Notes: generated by a model not told the origin, from the letters alone. A stretch of DNA of 64,000 bases from Acidimicrobiaceae bacterium (GCA_003153575.1 PLZW01000037.1:1-64000); one strand, 5' to 3'; counted from the stretch's first letter, positions 43,253 to 51,473 are shown. Made by a program: numbers and translations.

Positions 43253-43699
43253 ATGAGCGACACCGACGTAGTCAAGATGAACCTCGAGGTCCAGGCCATC
43301 CCCGTGTCCGATATCGACCGATCCAAGGGGTTCTACGAGCGGCTGGGTTGGAGGCTCGACGATGATGTCGCGCCATTCGACGCGCTCCGCGTCGTCCAGT
43401 TCACACCCCCTGGCTCAGGGACCTCGGTCTCGTTCGGTAAGGGCATCACTACGGCGTCGCCGGGTTCGGCCGAGGGCACGCTCGTCGTTTCTGACATCGA
43501 GGCGGCTCATCGCGAGCTCGTCGGTCGCGCCATCGAAGTGACTGACATGTGGCATGGCCCGCCCTTCCCCGTGGAGGCACGCCAATCCGGTCGCGACCCT
43601 GAGCGCGCGAGCTACGGATCGTTCTGCTCCTTCAACGATCCGGACGGAAATACGTGGATCGTCCAAGAGGTCACCACGCGGCTCCCGGGCCGGGAGTGA
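43253..43699 (+). CDS. VOC/glyoxalase-fold protein
   Basis: A 148-residue vicinal-oxygen-chelate protein: VQAIPVSDIDRSKGFYERLGW at the N-terminus, FNDPDGNTWIVQEV at the end, with metal-ligand-type Glu. The reaction is unknown; such proteins act as dioxygenases, isomerases or resistance proteins. It is the first gene read away from the LysR regulator and probably starts the catabolic operon. Confidence 0.85.
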   Translation: MSDTDVVKMNLEVQAIPVSDIDRSKGFYERLGWRLDDDVAPFDALRVVQFTPPGSGTSVSFGKGITTASPGSAEGTLVVSDIEAAHRELVGRAIEVTDMWHGPPFPVEARQSGRDPERASYGSFCSFNDPDGNTWIVQEVTTRLPGRE

Positions 43700-43817
43700 T
43701 CCGCCGGCATAACCGATGTTGCCTTCACCCGTGGCTGTCGTTTGATGCAGCAGCTGCGGCGGCGCATCCTCGCAATTGACCCCGCGTTCACCGGGAAGCA
43801 AGACAAGGAGAGAAGCA

Positions 43818-44657
43818 ATGCCTTATGTCACCGTCGGCATCGAGAACGACGCTGCAATTGATATTCACTACGAAGACCACGGGAGCGGCCACCCGATTGT
43901 GTTGATCCATGGGTATCCACTTAATGGCAATTCGTGGGAGCGCCAGGAGCGGGAACTACTCGCCAATGGATACCGAGTCATCACGTATGACCGCCGCGGT
44001 TTCGGCCGGTCGAGTCAGCCGACCGTCGGGTATGACTACGACACCTTCGCCAGTGATCTGAAGGCGCTGATCGAACACGTCGATCTGAGTGATGTCGTCC
44101 TCGCCGGCTTCTCGATGGGCAGCGGGGAGGTCATCCGCTACCTCGCCGCCTATGGCTCCGAGCGGGTGCGCAAGGCCGTACTGCTGGGTACCATCCCGCC
44201 CTTCGTGCTCAAGACCGACGACAACCCAGAGGGCGTGGACGGCAAGATCTTTGAAGACCTTAAGGCTGCCATCGCCAACGACCGTTATGCCTTCTTCGAG
44301 GGCTTCTTGAATAACTTCTACAACGTCGATGTCCTTGGCGGAACTCGGATCAGTGACCGCGCCTGGCAGGCGAGCTTCAACGTGGCGGTCGGCAGCTCAC
44401 CCTTTGCGACTTATGCATGCGTTGACACCTGGCTCACCGACTTCCGCGCCGACCTGACGAAGGTTGACGTTCCCGTGCTCGTCATGCACGGCACGGCCGA
44501 TCGCATCCTTCCGTTCGAGTCGACCGCGGCGCGCCTTCCGGCGCTGATTGCCGACTGCACGCTTGTCCCAGTCGAGGACGGTCCGCACAACATCGGATGG
44601 ACCTTCCCCGACGAGGTCAACACGGCACTGCTCACTTTCCTCAGCGAAGCGAAGTAG
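43818..44657 (+). CDS. alpha/beta hydrolase, non-heme chloroperoxidase type
   Basis: A 279-residue cofactor-free hydrolase/perhydrolase. The triad is S99 in GFSMGSG, D228 in HGTADRILP and H257 in GPHNIGW; the oxyanion loop is IHGYPLNGNSW. It belongs to the group called non-heme haloperoxidases, whose natural role is usually ester or lactone hydrolysis. AAGGAGAG precedes ATG 43818. It lies between the VOC gene and a flavoprotein gene in the same direction. Confidence 0.9.
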   Translation: MPYVTVGIENDAAIDIHYEDHGSGHPIVLIHGYPLNGNSWERQERELLANGYRVITYDRRGFGRSSQPTVGYDYDTFASDLKALIEHVDLSDVVLAGFSMGSGEVIRYLAAYGSERVRKAVLLGTIPPFVLKTDDNPEGVDGKIFEDLKAAIANDRYAFFEGFLNNFYNVDVLGGTRISDRAWQASFNVAVGSSPFATYACVDTWLTDFRADLTKVDVPVLVMHGTADRILPFESTAARLPALIADCTLVPVEDGPHNIGWTFPDEVNTALLTFLSEAK

Positions 44658-44690
44658 TCCGATCCTCAAGATCTGGAACCAGACAATCCG

Positions 44691-46184
44691 ATGATCCCCG
44701 AAACGTGGCTCCCTGGTCAGCCTGGGATTCCAGTCCGACCGCGTGGCCGTCCCGCGGATGCCCCTGGGACCGCGCCGGGGTCCAACACCCACTACGACGT
44801 GATCATCCTCGGGGGCGGTGCGCCGGGTGAGCACTGCGCCGGGGCTCTGGCCGAGGGTGGCTTGCGAGTGGCTGTCGTCGAGCGTGAGCTGGTCGGCGGG
44901 GAGTGCTCCTACTGGGCCTGCATCCCGTCGAAGGCGCTTCTGCGTCCGGGGGAAGCAGCCCAAGGCGCCCGAGACGCAGCGGGGACCGCTGAGGTCGACG
45001 TGGAAGCGGCCCTAGCCTGGCGGGACTTCATGGTGTCGGACTACTCCGACGCCGGGCAGGAGCACTGGCTGACGGAGCGGAGTATCGCTCTGATCCGAGG
45101 CGCGGGGCGGATCACTGGGCCGGGGACTATCGAGGTCGCGGGTAGGGCCTATACGGCGAACGACGTGGTCGTGGCCACTGGTGCGGACCCGTTCGTGCCG
45201 CCAGTACCCGGCCTGCGCGAGCTTGAGGGGGTCTGGGGCACACGGGACGCGACGAGCATGAAGTCCGTCCCCCGCCGCCTGGTTGTGCTGGGCGGGGGAC
45301 CTGCGGGCCTCGAGCTGGCCCAGGCCACGCACCGCCTCGGTGGCGAAGCAACAGTTGTCGAAACGGCCGAGCGGGTGCTCTCCCATGAGCCCGCCTCCCT
45401 CGGCTATGCGCTGGGTGAAGCCCTGCGCCGGGACGGGATCGAGCTGGTGCTCGGCGCCCACACCGTTGCCGCCTCGCGCGAAGGCGAGGACTACGTGCTG
45501 CAACTGGACAACGGCCGAGAGGTCCGCGGCGACCGTCTGCTCGTAGCGGCGGGACGACAACCCCGCGTCGACGGCATCGGCCTGGAGACGGTTGGTATCA
45601 CCGCCAACAGCCACGGGATACCGGTCGACGCTCACCTGCGGGCGGGCGAGCGGCTATGGGCTATCGATGACGTCAACGGCCTCTGGCCGCTGACCCACGT
45701 CGGCGAGTACCAGGCCGACGTCGTGGCAGCAAACATCCTGGGCGTGCCACGTGCAGCCAACTACGACGCCGTGCCTCGGGTCGTCTACACCGACCCCCAG
45801 GCAGCGGCGGTCGGAGCGATTGAAGGCCGGTTCACGGGTACGGCCACATTGTCGGGCGTGGCCAAGCTCGCTGCCTACACCCACGTCTACGCCAAGTTCA
45901 ACGGATTCCTGACACTCGTAAGCGACGGCGAGCGCCTCACCGGTGCCTATGCCCTCGGCCCCGAAGCGGGCGAATGGCTGCAACAGGCCACCGTTGCTAT
46001 CCGAGCCCGGGTCCCGCTCGAGGTGCTGCGCGACACGATCCAGCCCTTTCCAAGCTTCTCAGAGATCGTCGCCGCGGCCCTGAAGGCCCTCGACCTCGAG
46101 ATACGAGCTCCGTGTCGCCCAGCCTCCGAAGACGCACAACGCGTCGGCGAAGCAGTAGCTACGGCGCCCAGCCGAGGAGCCTGA
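44691..46184 (+). CDS. pyridine nucleotide-disulfide oxidoreductase
   Basis: A 497-residue flavoprotein of the dihydrolipoamide dehydrogenase/mercuric-reductase-like family. It has the FAD motif [14 protein letters not shown] near residue 37, redox cysteines C72 and C77 in [13 protein letters not shown], and an NAD motif [13 protein letters not shown]. The C-terminal dimer domain is shortened, and the His-Glu dyad of true Lpd enzymes is not obvious. It could reduce a disulfide, quinone or metal. Thirty residues of Pro-rich leader precede the fold, so the true start may be a later codon. Confidence 0.85.
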   Translation: MIPETWLPGQPGIPVRPRGRPADAPGTAPGSNTHYDVIILGGGAPGEHCAGALAEGGLRVAVVERELVGGECSYWACIPSKALLRPGEAAQGARDAAGTAEVDVEAALAWRDFMVSDYSDAGQEHWLTERSIALIRGAGRITGPGTIEVAGRAYTANDVVVATGADPFVPPVPGLRELEGVWGTRDATSMKSVPRRLVVLGGGPAGLELAQATHRLGGEATVVETAERVLSHEPASLGYALGEALRRDGIELVLGAHTVAASREGEDYVLQLDNGREVRGDRLLVAAGRQPRVDGIGLETVGITANSHGIPVDAHLRAGERLWAIDDVNGLWPLTHVGEYQADVVAANILGVPRAANYDAVPRVVYTDPQAAAVGAIEGRFTGTATLSGVAKLAAYTHVYAKFNGFLTLVSDGERLTGAYALGPEAGEWLQQATVAIRARVPLEVLRDTIQPFPSFSEIVAAALKALDLEIRAPCRPASEDAQRVGEAVATAPSRGA

Positions 46185-46193
46185 TACAGACCC

Positions 46194-46496
46194 ATGGAAA
46201 ATCTCGTCGAATTTGAGCTCCACATCCGGGTGGGTACCCCTAAAACGGCCGTAAGCAGACGACTTGCGGCCGAAGCAGTCGCAGCAGCGAAACTGGCCGA
46301 ACAAGGGCACCTCATCCGCCTATGGAAGACCCCCGACGAATCCCGGGCCCTCGGCTTGTTCCGGGCCGACACCAGGGCCGAACTCGATGCATTCCTAGCC
46401 GACTTGCCCCTGTACGACTGGATGCACATGACCGTCACTGTCCTTGGGCCGCATCCGAATGATCCCGGGGCCCCGCAGGAGATGCCTGGGCCATGA
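46194..46496 (+). CDS. muconolactone delta-isomerase-like protein
   Basis: A 100-residue ferredoxin-like-fold protein resembling muconolactone isomerase (CatC): EFELHIRVGTP at the N-terminus, EQGHLIRLWKTPDESRALGLF and LPLYDWMHMTVTVLGPHPND near the end. CatC isomerises muconolactone in the beta-ketoadipate pathway; here no catA or catB is present, so a related lactone may be the substrate. It overlaps the DUF3237 gene by four bases. Confidence 0.82.
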   Translation: MENLVEFELHIRVGTPKTAVSRRLAAEAVAAAKLAEQGHLIRLWKTPDESRALGLFRADTRAELDAFLADLPLYDWMHMTVTVLGPHPNDPGAPQEMPGP

Positions 46497-46966
46497 GTAC
46501 TCAGCTGCCCGAACCGCGCCTCACGAAGGCCTACCGATTGGAGGCGACCCTCGGCCCGGCGCTCGATGTCGGCGATGTGGACCGAGGCCGACGGGGGATC
46601 GTTCCCCTGACAGGGGGAACCTTCACCGGAACCGCGATGAGCGGAAAGCTGCTGCCAGGGGCCAGCGCCGACTGGCAGATCATCGCTGATGATGGCACCG
46701 CGTTCGGGGACATCCGTTACACGCTCGAGACCGATCGCGGCGAACTCCTTTATGTGCAATCACGAGGAGTCCGGCACGGCAGCGCTGAAGTTCTCGCCGG
46801 ACTTGGCCGTGGGGAGGACATCGATCCCAGCGAGTACGTGTTCCGAACTTCAACCCAGATCGAGACGGCGGCCGCTGATCTCGACTGGCTGAACAAAGGC
46901 GTCTTCATCGGCGTTGCTGGCCGCCAGCCTGGAGGCGTGATCTACGAAACGTACCTGGTCGAATGA
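46493..46966 (+). CDS. DUF3237 protein
   Basis: A 157-residue DUF3237 beta-barrel protein: RLEATLGPALDVGD, GRRGIVPLTGGTFTG and RTSTQIETAAADLDWLNKGVFIGVA. Its function is unknown; it is often found in aromatic or steroid breakdown clusters. It overlaps the isomerase-like gene before it and an SDR fragment after it, both by ATGA. Confidence 0.85.
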   Translation: MSTQLPEPRLTKAYRLEATLGPALDVGDVDRGRRGIVPLTGGTFTGTAMSGKLLPGASADWQIIADDGTAFGDIRYTLETDRGELLYVQSRGVRHGSAEVLAGLGRGEDIDPSEYVFRTSTQIETAAADLDWLNKGVFIGVAGRQPGGVIYETYLVE

Positions 46967-47118
46967 GCCCTGAACGGGCGCGAGGAGTCGCGGTCATCGC
47001 CGGCGTCGCACGGGGTATCGGTGAACGGATAGCGCAGGCGCATAGGCCGGTGACCGTTGAGCGGTTGCTCGGCGATCGGTCGGGGCATCACAGCTCCCTT
47101 AATGGAAGGTCACGATGA
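46963..47118 (+). pseudogene. N-terminal SDR fragment
   Basis: A 51-codon frame that begins like a short-chain dehydrogenase (VAVIAGVARGIGERIAQA, the Rossmann glycine motif) then stops at TGA 47116-47118. It overlaps the DUF3237 gene and the full SDR gene, each by ATGA. It looks like the stump of a deleted SDR whose coupling to the next gene was kept. Confidence 0.5.
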
Positions 47119-47828
47119 GCACTCAACACGAAAAGGTCGCGGTCATAACCGGTGCGTCCCAGGGGATGGGGGCAGGTTTTGTTACCGCATACCGTAAGCT
47201 CGGCTACGCCGTTGTCGCGAGTTCGCGCACCATCGGCGAGTCGCAGGACGCCGATGTCTTAACTATTAGGGGCGACATCGCGGACCCAACCACGGCAGAT
47301 CGTGTCATCGGCGCCGGCGTGGACCGGTTCGGGCGAATCGACACGCTAATCAACAATGCTGGGATCTTCATTGCTGGCCCGTTTACCGACTACACCAAGG
47401 ACCAGTTCGACTCTGTAATCGGGGTGAACCTGACGGGCTTCTTTAGGATCACCCATTTCGCGATTGCCCACATGCTCGAGCAGGGAGGCGGACACGTCGT
47501 CAACATCACCACCGCTCTGGTCGAGCACGCCAACTCCAACGTGCCCTCCGTGCTGGCATCCCTGACGAAGGGCGGCCTCCAGTCCGCCACCAAGTCCCTG
47601 GCCATCGAGTACGCCACTCGCGGCATCCGCGTCAACGCCGTTGCCCCGGGCGTCATCAAGACCTCCATGCACCCCAAAGAGCATTACGAAATGCTCGACA
47701 GCCTGCATCCGGTCGGTCGCATGGGCGAGGTGAGCGACATCGTCGACGCGGTGCTTTATCTAGAGAACGCCCCGTTCGTCACCGGCTCGATCCTCCACGT
47801 CGACGGCGGCCAGAGTGCCGGCCACTGA
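47115..47828 (+). CDS. atypical SDR without the catalytic Tyr
   Basis: A 237-residue SDR: TGASQGMGAGF at residues 13-23, NNAG near 81, NITTALVEH and then VLASLTKGGL where YxxxK is expected. The Tyr position is Ala, so usual dehydrogenase chemistry is doubtful, although the Lys is kept. AAGGTC precedes ATG 47115. I recall other SDRs with the same LASLTK block, which would make it a conserved variant rather than decay, to be checked. Confidence 0.8.
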   Translation: MSTQHEKVAVITGASQGMGAGFVTAYRKLGYAVVASSRTIGESQDADVLTIRGDIADPTTADRVIGAGVDRFGRIDTLINNAGIFIAGPFTDYTKDQFDSVIGVNLTGFFRITHFAIAHMLEQGGGHVVNITTALVEHANSNVPSVLASLTKGGLQSATKSLAIEYATRGIRVNAVAPGVIKTSMHPKEHYEMLDSLHPVGRMGEVSDIVDAVLYLENAPFVTGSILHVDGGQSAGH

Positions 47829-47911
47829 GCCGGAAGCCGTGAACAAGACATCTCTCATCACACGGCGGCGTGGCCAAATCTTCACCCTGGACGACGAGAA
47901 CCCACCAGGGC

Positions 47912-48028
47912 ATGCTGGACACCGACGCCCTGCGCCTGATGGAACAAGGGCAGAAGCAACGGAGCGACGACGACGTCACCGCTTGGGCCGACCCGCCGGC
48001 CTTCACCGACCCTCGCGCCGAACACTGA
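47912..48028 (+). CDS. possible 38-residue remnant
   Basis: A short frame reading MLDTDALRLMEQGQKQRSDD, ending at TGA 48026-48028. It has coding-like codon use but no ribosome site, and is probably the 3' end of a lost gene. No family recognised. Confidence 0.25.
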   Translation: MLDTDALRLMEQGQKQRSDDDVTAWADPPAFTDPRAEH

Positions 48029-48071
48029 CCCATCCCCGGCTCGCGCCAGCGAGCCCCTCGACATCGTTTGG

Positions 48072-48725
48072 ATGCTCACCATGAATGACTCCCGTACCCG
48101 CGTGCCCGTCGACTTCTGGTTCGACCCCGTATGCCCGTGGACCTGGCTGACATCACGCTGGATCTTGGAGGTCGAAAAGGCCCGACCGCTCGCCATCACC
48201 TGGCACGTCATGAGCCTGGCCATCCTCAATGAAAAACGTCTTGATGAGCTACCGGAAGCCAACCGCGACCTCATGGGTCTGGCCTGGGCTCCGGTCAGGA
48301 TCCTGATCGCAGCCGCCCAAGCCCACGGCCCCGGCGTGCTGGAGCCCCTCTACACCGCGCTCGGCAACCGCTACTACCCGCAGCAACAGCCCAAGACCCG
48401 CGTCACCATCGAAGATGCTCTGTGCGATGCCGGACTGCCCGCCGAGCTCGCCGATGCCGGCGATACCGACCGCTACGACGAAGCGCTGCGAGCCTCCCAC
48501 CGCGAAGGCATCACCCTCGTCGGCGCGGACGTCGGTAGCCCCATTATCGCCGTCCCCGGATCCGGCACCGATACTGCCAAGATCGCCTTTTTTGGCCCCG
48601 TCGTCAGCCCCTCTCCGAAGGGCGAAGCAGCAGCCCGCCTGTGGGACAGCACTTTGAGCCTCGTCTCCACACTCGGCTTCTACGAAATCAAGCGCACCCG
48701 CACAGTCGGCCCCCTCTTCGGTTGA
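48072..48725 (+). CDS. DsbA-fold protein, mycothiol-nitroreductase-like
   Basis: A 217-residue thioredoxin-fold protein like the mycothiol-dependent nitroreductase Rv2466c. The active site is FDPVC21-P-W-T24, with one Cys where a CxxC is usual in the relative. Further blocks are TSRWILEVEKARPL and GSPIIAVPGSG. It may reduce or conjugate substrates with mycothiol. ATG 48072 and ATG 48081 are both possible starts. It is followed four bases later by a SnoaL-like gene. Confidence 0.82.
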   Translation: MLTMNDSRTRVPVDFWFDPVCPWTWLTSRWILEVEKARPLAITWHVMSLAILNEKRLDELPEANRDLMGLAWAPVRILIAAAQAHGPGVLEPLYTALGNRYYPQQQPKTRVTIEDALCDAGLPAELADAGDTDRYDEALRASHREGITLVGADVGSPIIAVPGSGTDTAKIAFFGPVVSPSPKGEAAARLWDSTLSLVSTLGFYEIKRTRTVGPLFG

Positions 48726-48729
48726 AATC

Positions 48730-49140
48730 GTGAAACGGAAAGAGTGGACACCGTTGGATGAGGCGAGGCATCAGGCGGAGGCAGTGCATCAGGTCGTGGG
48801 TCGCTGGGTGGCTGCGTTCAACAGCCACAACCCGGCAGAGATGGCCGCCCTGTTCGCGTCGGATGTCCTCTTCCAGGGCCTCGGGCCCGAACCCCTTGTC
48901 GGCCGCGATGCAGTGAGCGATTACTACAATGCCGTTCCCCCCTACCGCCGCGCCGTAGGTGTCGGCGTGCTCCACGCATACGCAATCGGCGACGACGTGG
49001 CCGGCGGCTTTGTAGACGTCACTTTCCGTGACCCGGCGGACTGGGAGGCTCGGGTGTATTTATCCCTGGTCTTGCAGCGCGCTGGGAGCGGCTGGGAGAT
49101 TCGGCAATACCACGTCTCCCGAGTCAGCGACGAGCACTGA
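48730..49140 (+). CDS. SnoaL-like / DUF4440 protein
   Basis: A 136-residue cone-shaped fold of the NTF2/SnoaL superfamily: GRWVAAFNSHNPAEMAALFASDVLFQG, GRDAVSDYYNA and VYLSLVLQRAGSGWEIRQYHVS. The reaction, if any, is unknown. The GTG start at 48730 follows the upstream stop by four bases, so it is probably co-transcribed with the DsbA-fold gene. Confidence 0.8.
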   Translation: MKRKEWTPLDEARHQAEAVHQVVGRWVAAFNSHNPAEMAALFASDVLFQGLGPEPLVGRDAVSDYYNAVPPYRRAVGVGVLHAYAIGDDVAGGFVDVTFRDPADWEARVYLSLVLQRAGSGWEIRQYHVSRVSDEH

Positions 49141-49286
49141 TGATCTTCTGCGTTGGCGATGTCCGCAGCCGCTCGGTCAAGCGCGTCGTAGCGGCCGTGG
49201 GCGAGCGATCAATGGTGGTTCGTGTCGGCCTTGAGCGCCGAGAGGCAACCGTCCTGCTTGCGGCTGACGCGATCGGAGTGAGCTGA
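49140..49286 (+). CDS. possible 48-residue protein
   Basis: A short frame whose ATG overlaps the previous stop (TGATG) and ends at 49286. It reads MIFCVGDVRSRSVKRVVAAV, then REATVLLAADAIGVS. Overlap suggests coding; no family is recognised. Confidence 0.25.
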   Translation: MIFCVGDVRSRSVKRVVAAVGERSMVVRVGLERREATVLLAADAIGVS

Positions 49287-49515
49287 GCAAGATGCCAGGA
49301 CACCGGTTTGACCGAACCGTCCCACCGAGCGGCGCGGGCTGTGTTGAGTGCGTTGGTGACCCCTGCGCGGCCCGAATTTCCCGGAGACCGTGGCCAGGCT
49401 GCTGAGGATCTGGCGGTCCAACCCGGCTCGGTCATCGTCGAAGTGCTCCCTTCTGTCACCGGAGTAGACACTGTAAGAGTGGTTCCGGGCTTTCCGGGGC
49501 GGGTGGCAAGCGCAT
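49287..49515. other. gene-poor tail of the first island
   Basis: Between the last small frame and the repeat at 49516 I find no gene I can support. Open frames exist on both strands but have no recognisable motif. It probably consists of remnants near the island end; the gene-free stretch continues to the attachment copy at 49645. Confidence 0.4.
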
Positions 49516-49582
49516 TTGTCCATCCATAGTCCCATCTACTGGATGGAATACGATGGATGGCAACGGACTCTGCGGACTCATG
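49516..49582 (+). repeat. island-end repeat, copy A
   Basis: A 67-bp sequence beginning TTGTCCATCC and ending CGGACTCATG, 63 bases before the attachment copy at 49645. It is similar to 51528-51593 (copy B), which sits at the end of the encapsulin cassette. The pair marks the ends of two related inserted segments. Confidence 0.6.
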
Positions 49583-49644
49583 GAGCTTCCTAACCAGGCA
49601 GGACAGCAATCGAGAGTACGGAGTGGAACTAAGGGTCACTCTTT

Positions 49645-49682
49645 CAAGGTGGGAACACGGGTTCGAACCCCGTTGGGACTGC
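49645..49682 (+). repeat. attachment-site copy (tRNA-Glu 3' fragment)
   Basis: An exact 38-bp copy of 40826-40863. The 5' half of the tRNA is absent, so this is the displaced 3' fragment left at the far end of an integration. Confidence 0.88.
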
Positions 49683-49719
49683 CAGTTGCGCTAGACCCCA
49701 TTCGGTGGACCACTTGAGC

Positions 49720-49749
49720 TTGACCCCGTTTGGCGGTCCAGGCTTATGA
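49720..49749 (+). promoter_or_regulatory. putative promoter of the encapsulin operon
   Basis: TTGACC (49720-49725) and TTATGA (49744-49749) with an 18-bp spacer, just inside the left attachment copy. An imperfect 18-bp direct repeat beginning GACCCC (49694 and 49722) brackets the -35 and may be an operator. Confidence 0.35.
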
Positions 49750-49944
49750 GAGTTTGCTGGTGCGCTACCCGGAGGTAGTCGATGACCAAGTGATATGGGA
49801 GAGAATTCCGGCGAACGATCTGTGAGCGCCTGGTCGCCCCCGGAGGCCAAGCAGTGGCCCCCGGGGATTCGGGCTCGTGATTCCTCGTCCTAGTAACCGG
49901 ATATCCTCCGATTTGGGGAGAGCTCCGGCGTCGGAAGAAATGTC

Positions 49945-50670
49945 GTGATGATCGATCTAACAACTGAGCCTGGCCCGAATGCCGTCGACATCTTCACTGA
50001 GCCTGACGGCGACCCGGACACTCTGGTCAACCTGGGCCCGCTCGGCCCGATGGCCGGCATCTGGGAGGGTGTGCGGGGATCCGACCAACACCCGGTGGCT
50101 GAAGGCGTCGGCAGGGACATCTTCGTCGAGCGGTACGAACTTCAGCCCATCGATCGTCAGACCAATGGCCCGCAGCTGTTTTACGGACTGCGCTACCACA
50201 CCCACATCGTCAAGCCCGGTGAGGTCGAGACCTTCCACGACCAGGTCGGCTACTGGCTGTGGGAACCGGCTGCCGAAGAGATCACTTTCACCCTCGGCAT
50301 CCCCCGGGCTCAGGTGCTCCTGGCCAACGGTCCGGCCGCGGCCGACGCCACCGAGTTCGAACTGCGTGCCACGCTCGGCACCGAGATCTACGGGATCCTG
50401 TCGAATCCGTTCCTCCAGGGCAACTTCCGGACCGTCGACTACCGGATCCACGTCACCATCAACGACGACGGCACCTGGTCCTACGAGGAAGAGGGTCGGC
50501 TCGACATCTCCGATCGCGGCGAGCTGTTCTCCCATCTCGACGCCAACACCCTCACCCGCATCGCACCGCCGACTCCCAACCCCCTCGCCGTCCTCGCAGC
50601 AAGCGCGGACGGCAGCCTCGGGATCGGCGACCTACGTCAGGACAGACAGGAAAGAAGGTCAACGACATGA
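49945..50670 (+). CDS. nitrobindin-like heme-barrel protein with encapsulin cargo tag
   Basis: A 241-residue protein with the FABP-like/nitrobindin heme-binding barrel in residues about 25-207: GPMAGIWEGVRG (GxWxG at 38-42), DQVGYWLWEPA, and the C-terminal FSHLDANTLTRI with the likely proximal His197. After a Pro/Ala linker, the C-terminus carries DGSLGIGDLR at 222-231, which closely matches cargo-loading peptides of family 1 encapsulin cargos, and a charged tail. It should be enclosed in the shell encoded by the next gene, which overlaps it by ATGA. Expected activity is heme-based NO, peroxynitrite or peroxide chemistry (inference). GGAAG lies seven bases upstream of GTG 49945. Confidence 0.85.
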   Translation: MMIDLTTEPGPNAVDIFTEPDGDPDTLVNLGPLGPMAGIWEGVRGSDQHPVAEGVGRDIFVERYELQPIDRQTNGPQLFYGLRYHTHIVKPGEVETFHDQVGYWLWEPAAEEITFTLGIPRAQVLLANGPAAADATEFELRATLGTEIYGILSNPFLQGNFRTVDYRIHVTINDDGTWSYEEEGRLDISDRGELFSHLDANTLTRIAPPTPNPLAVLAASADGSLGIGDLRQDRQERRSTT

Positions 50671-51473
50671 ACCACCTGATGCGCGAGCTGGCTCCCGTCA
50701 ATGATGGTGCGTGGACGCAGATCGACGAGGAGGCAACCCGCTCCATCAAGCACTTCCTGGCCGCACGCCGGCTGGTCGACTTCGCCGGACCGCTTGGCTG
50801 GGAGCTGTCCGCGGTGGCCACCGGTCGCACCGAACCGGTCGACGGCACACCACTCGGCTCGGTCGAGGCGGTCCGCCGACGCGTGCTCCCACTGATCGAA
50901 CTGCGGGCGCCTTTCACCCTCGACCGTGACGAACTCGACATCGTGGAACGGGGCGGAAGTAATCCCGACCTCCAGGCCATCATCGACGCCGGCCGGGCGG
51001 CCGCCCTGGCCGAGGACCACCTGGTATTCCACGGGGACACTGCGGCCGGCATGACCGGGATCATCGCCGCCTCACCCCACGAGGCCGTCGCCATCGGCGA
51101 CGACTTCAGCGCCTATCCCGAGCAGGTTGCTAAGGCGGTGACGGTGCTCCGCTCGGCAGATATCGCCGGCCCCTACGCCATTGCCCTGGGCACCGATTGC
51201 TATACGGGTGTGACCGAGACGATCGAACGTGGGGGCTACCCGGTGCTCGAGCACCTGGGTCAATTGCTGGGAGGCCCGGTCGTCTGGGCACCTGCCACCC
51301 ATGGGGCCGTCGTCCTCTCGCAGCGCGGCGGCGACTACACCCTCACCGTCGGCCAGGACTTTTCGATCGGCTTCCGCCACGCCACCGGGGACAGCGTCGT
51401 GCTCTTCATCGAAGAGAGCGTGGCATTCCAGGTGAACACCCCCGAGGCCGCTGTCCATCTCGCCTATTCCTGA
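50667..51473 (+). CDS. family 1 encapsulin shell protein
   Basis: A 268-residue HK97-fold shell protein of the linocin-M18/CFP29/encapsulin family. It begins MNHLMRELAPVNDGAWTQI, followed by EEATRSIKHFLAARRLVDFAGPLG, LIELRAPFTLDRDELDIVERG, AAALAEDHLVFHGD, GPYAIALGTDCYTGV and VVLSQRGGDYTLTVGQDFSIGF, in the usual order and length. Sixty or more copies form a protein nanocompartment that encloses cargo with a C-terminal tag. The ATG at 50667 overlaps the stop of the tagged heme-barrel gene, so both are made together. No peroxidase or ferritin-like cargo is nearby. Confidence 0.95.
   Translation: MNHLMRELAPVNDGAWTQIDEEATRSIKHFLAARRLVDFAGPLGWELSAVATGRTEPVDGTPLGSVEAVRRRVLPLIELRAPFTLDRDELDIVERGGSNPDLQAIIDAGRAAALAEDHLVFHGDTAAGMTGIIAASPHEAVAIGDDFSAYPEQVAKAVTVLRSADIAGPYAIALGTDCYTGVTETIERGGYPVLEHLGQLLGGPVVWAPATHGAVVLSQRGGDYTLTVGQDFSIGFRHATGDSVVLFIEESVAFQVNTPEAAVHLAYS

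Larger units (their letters stand above)
40864..49682. mobile_element. tRNA-Glu genomic island, first segment (8.8 kb)
   Basis: The segment between the intact tRNA-Glu and the exact 38-bp copy of its 3' part. It is visibly more A/T-rich than the flanks and holds a Panacea-domain pair, a LysR-linked catabolic cluster, SDR fragments and small remnants. No integrase, relaxase or phage structural gene is recognisable, so it is probably a decayed or trans-mobilised element. Confidence 0.7.

Noticed and set aside
49645-49682. A second functional tRNA-Glu gene
   Set aside because: Only the 3' part from the anticodon loop is present; the acceptor 5' strand and D-arm are missing.
50667-51473. Prophage HK97 major capsid gene
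   Set aside because: The N-terminus MNHLMRELAP and the overall pattern are those of encapsulins, there are no portal, protease or tail genes, and a tagged cargo gene is fused to it by overlap.
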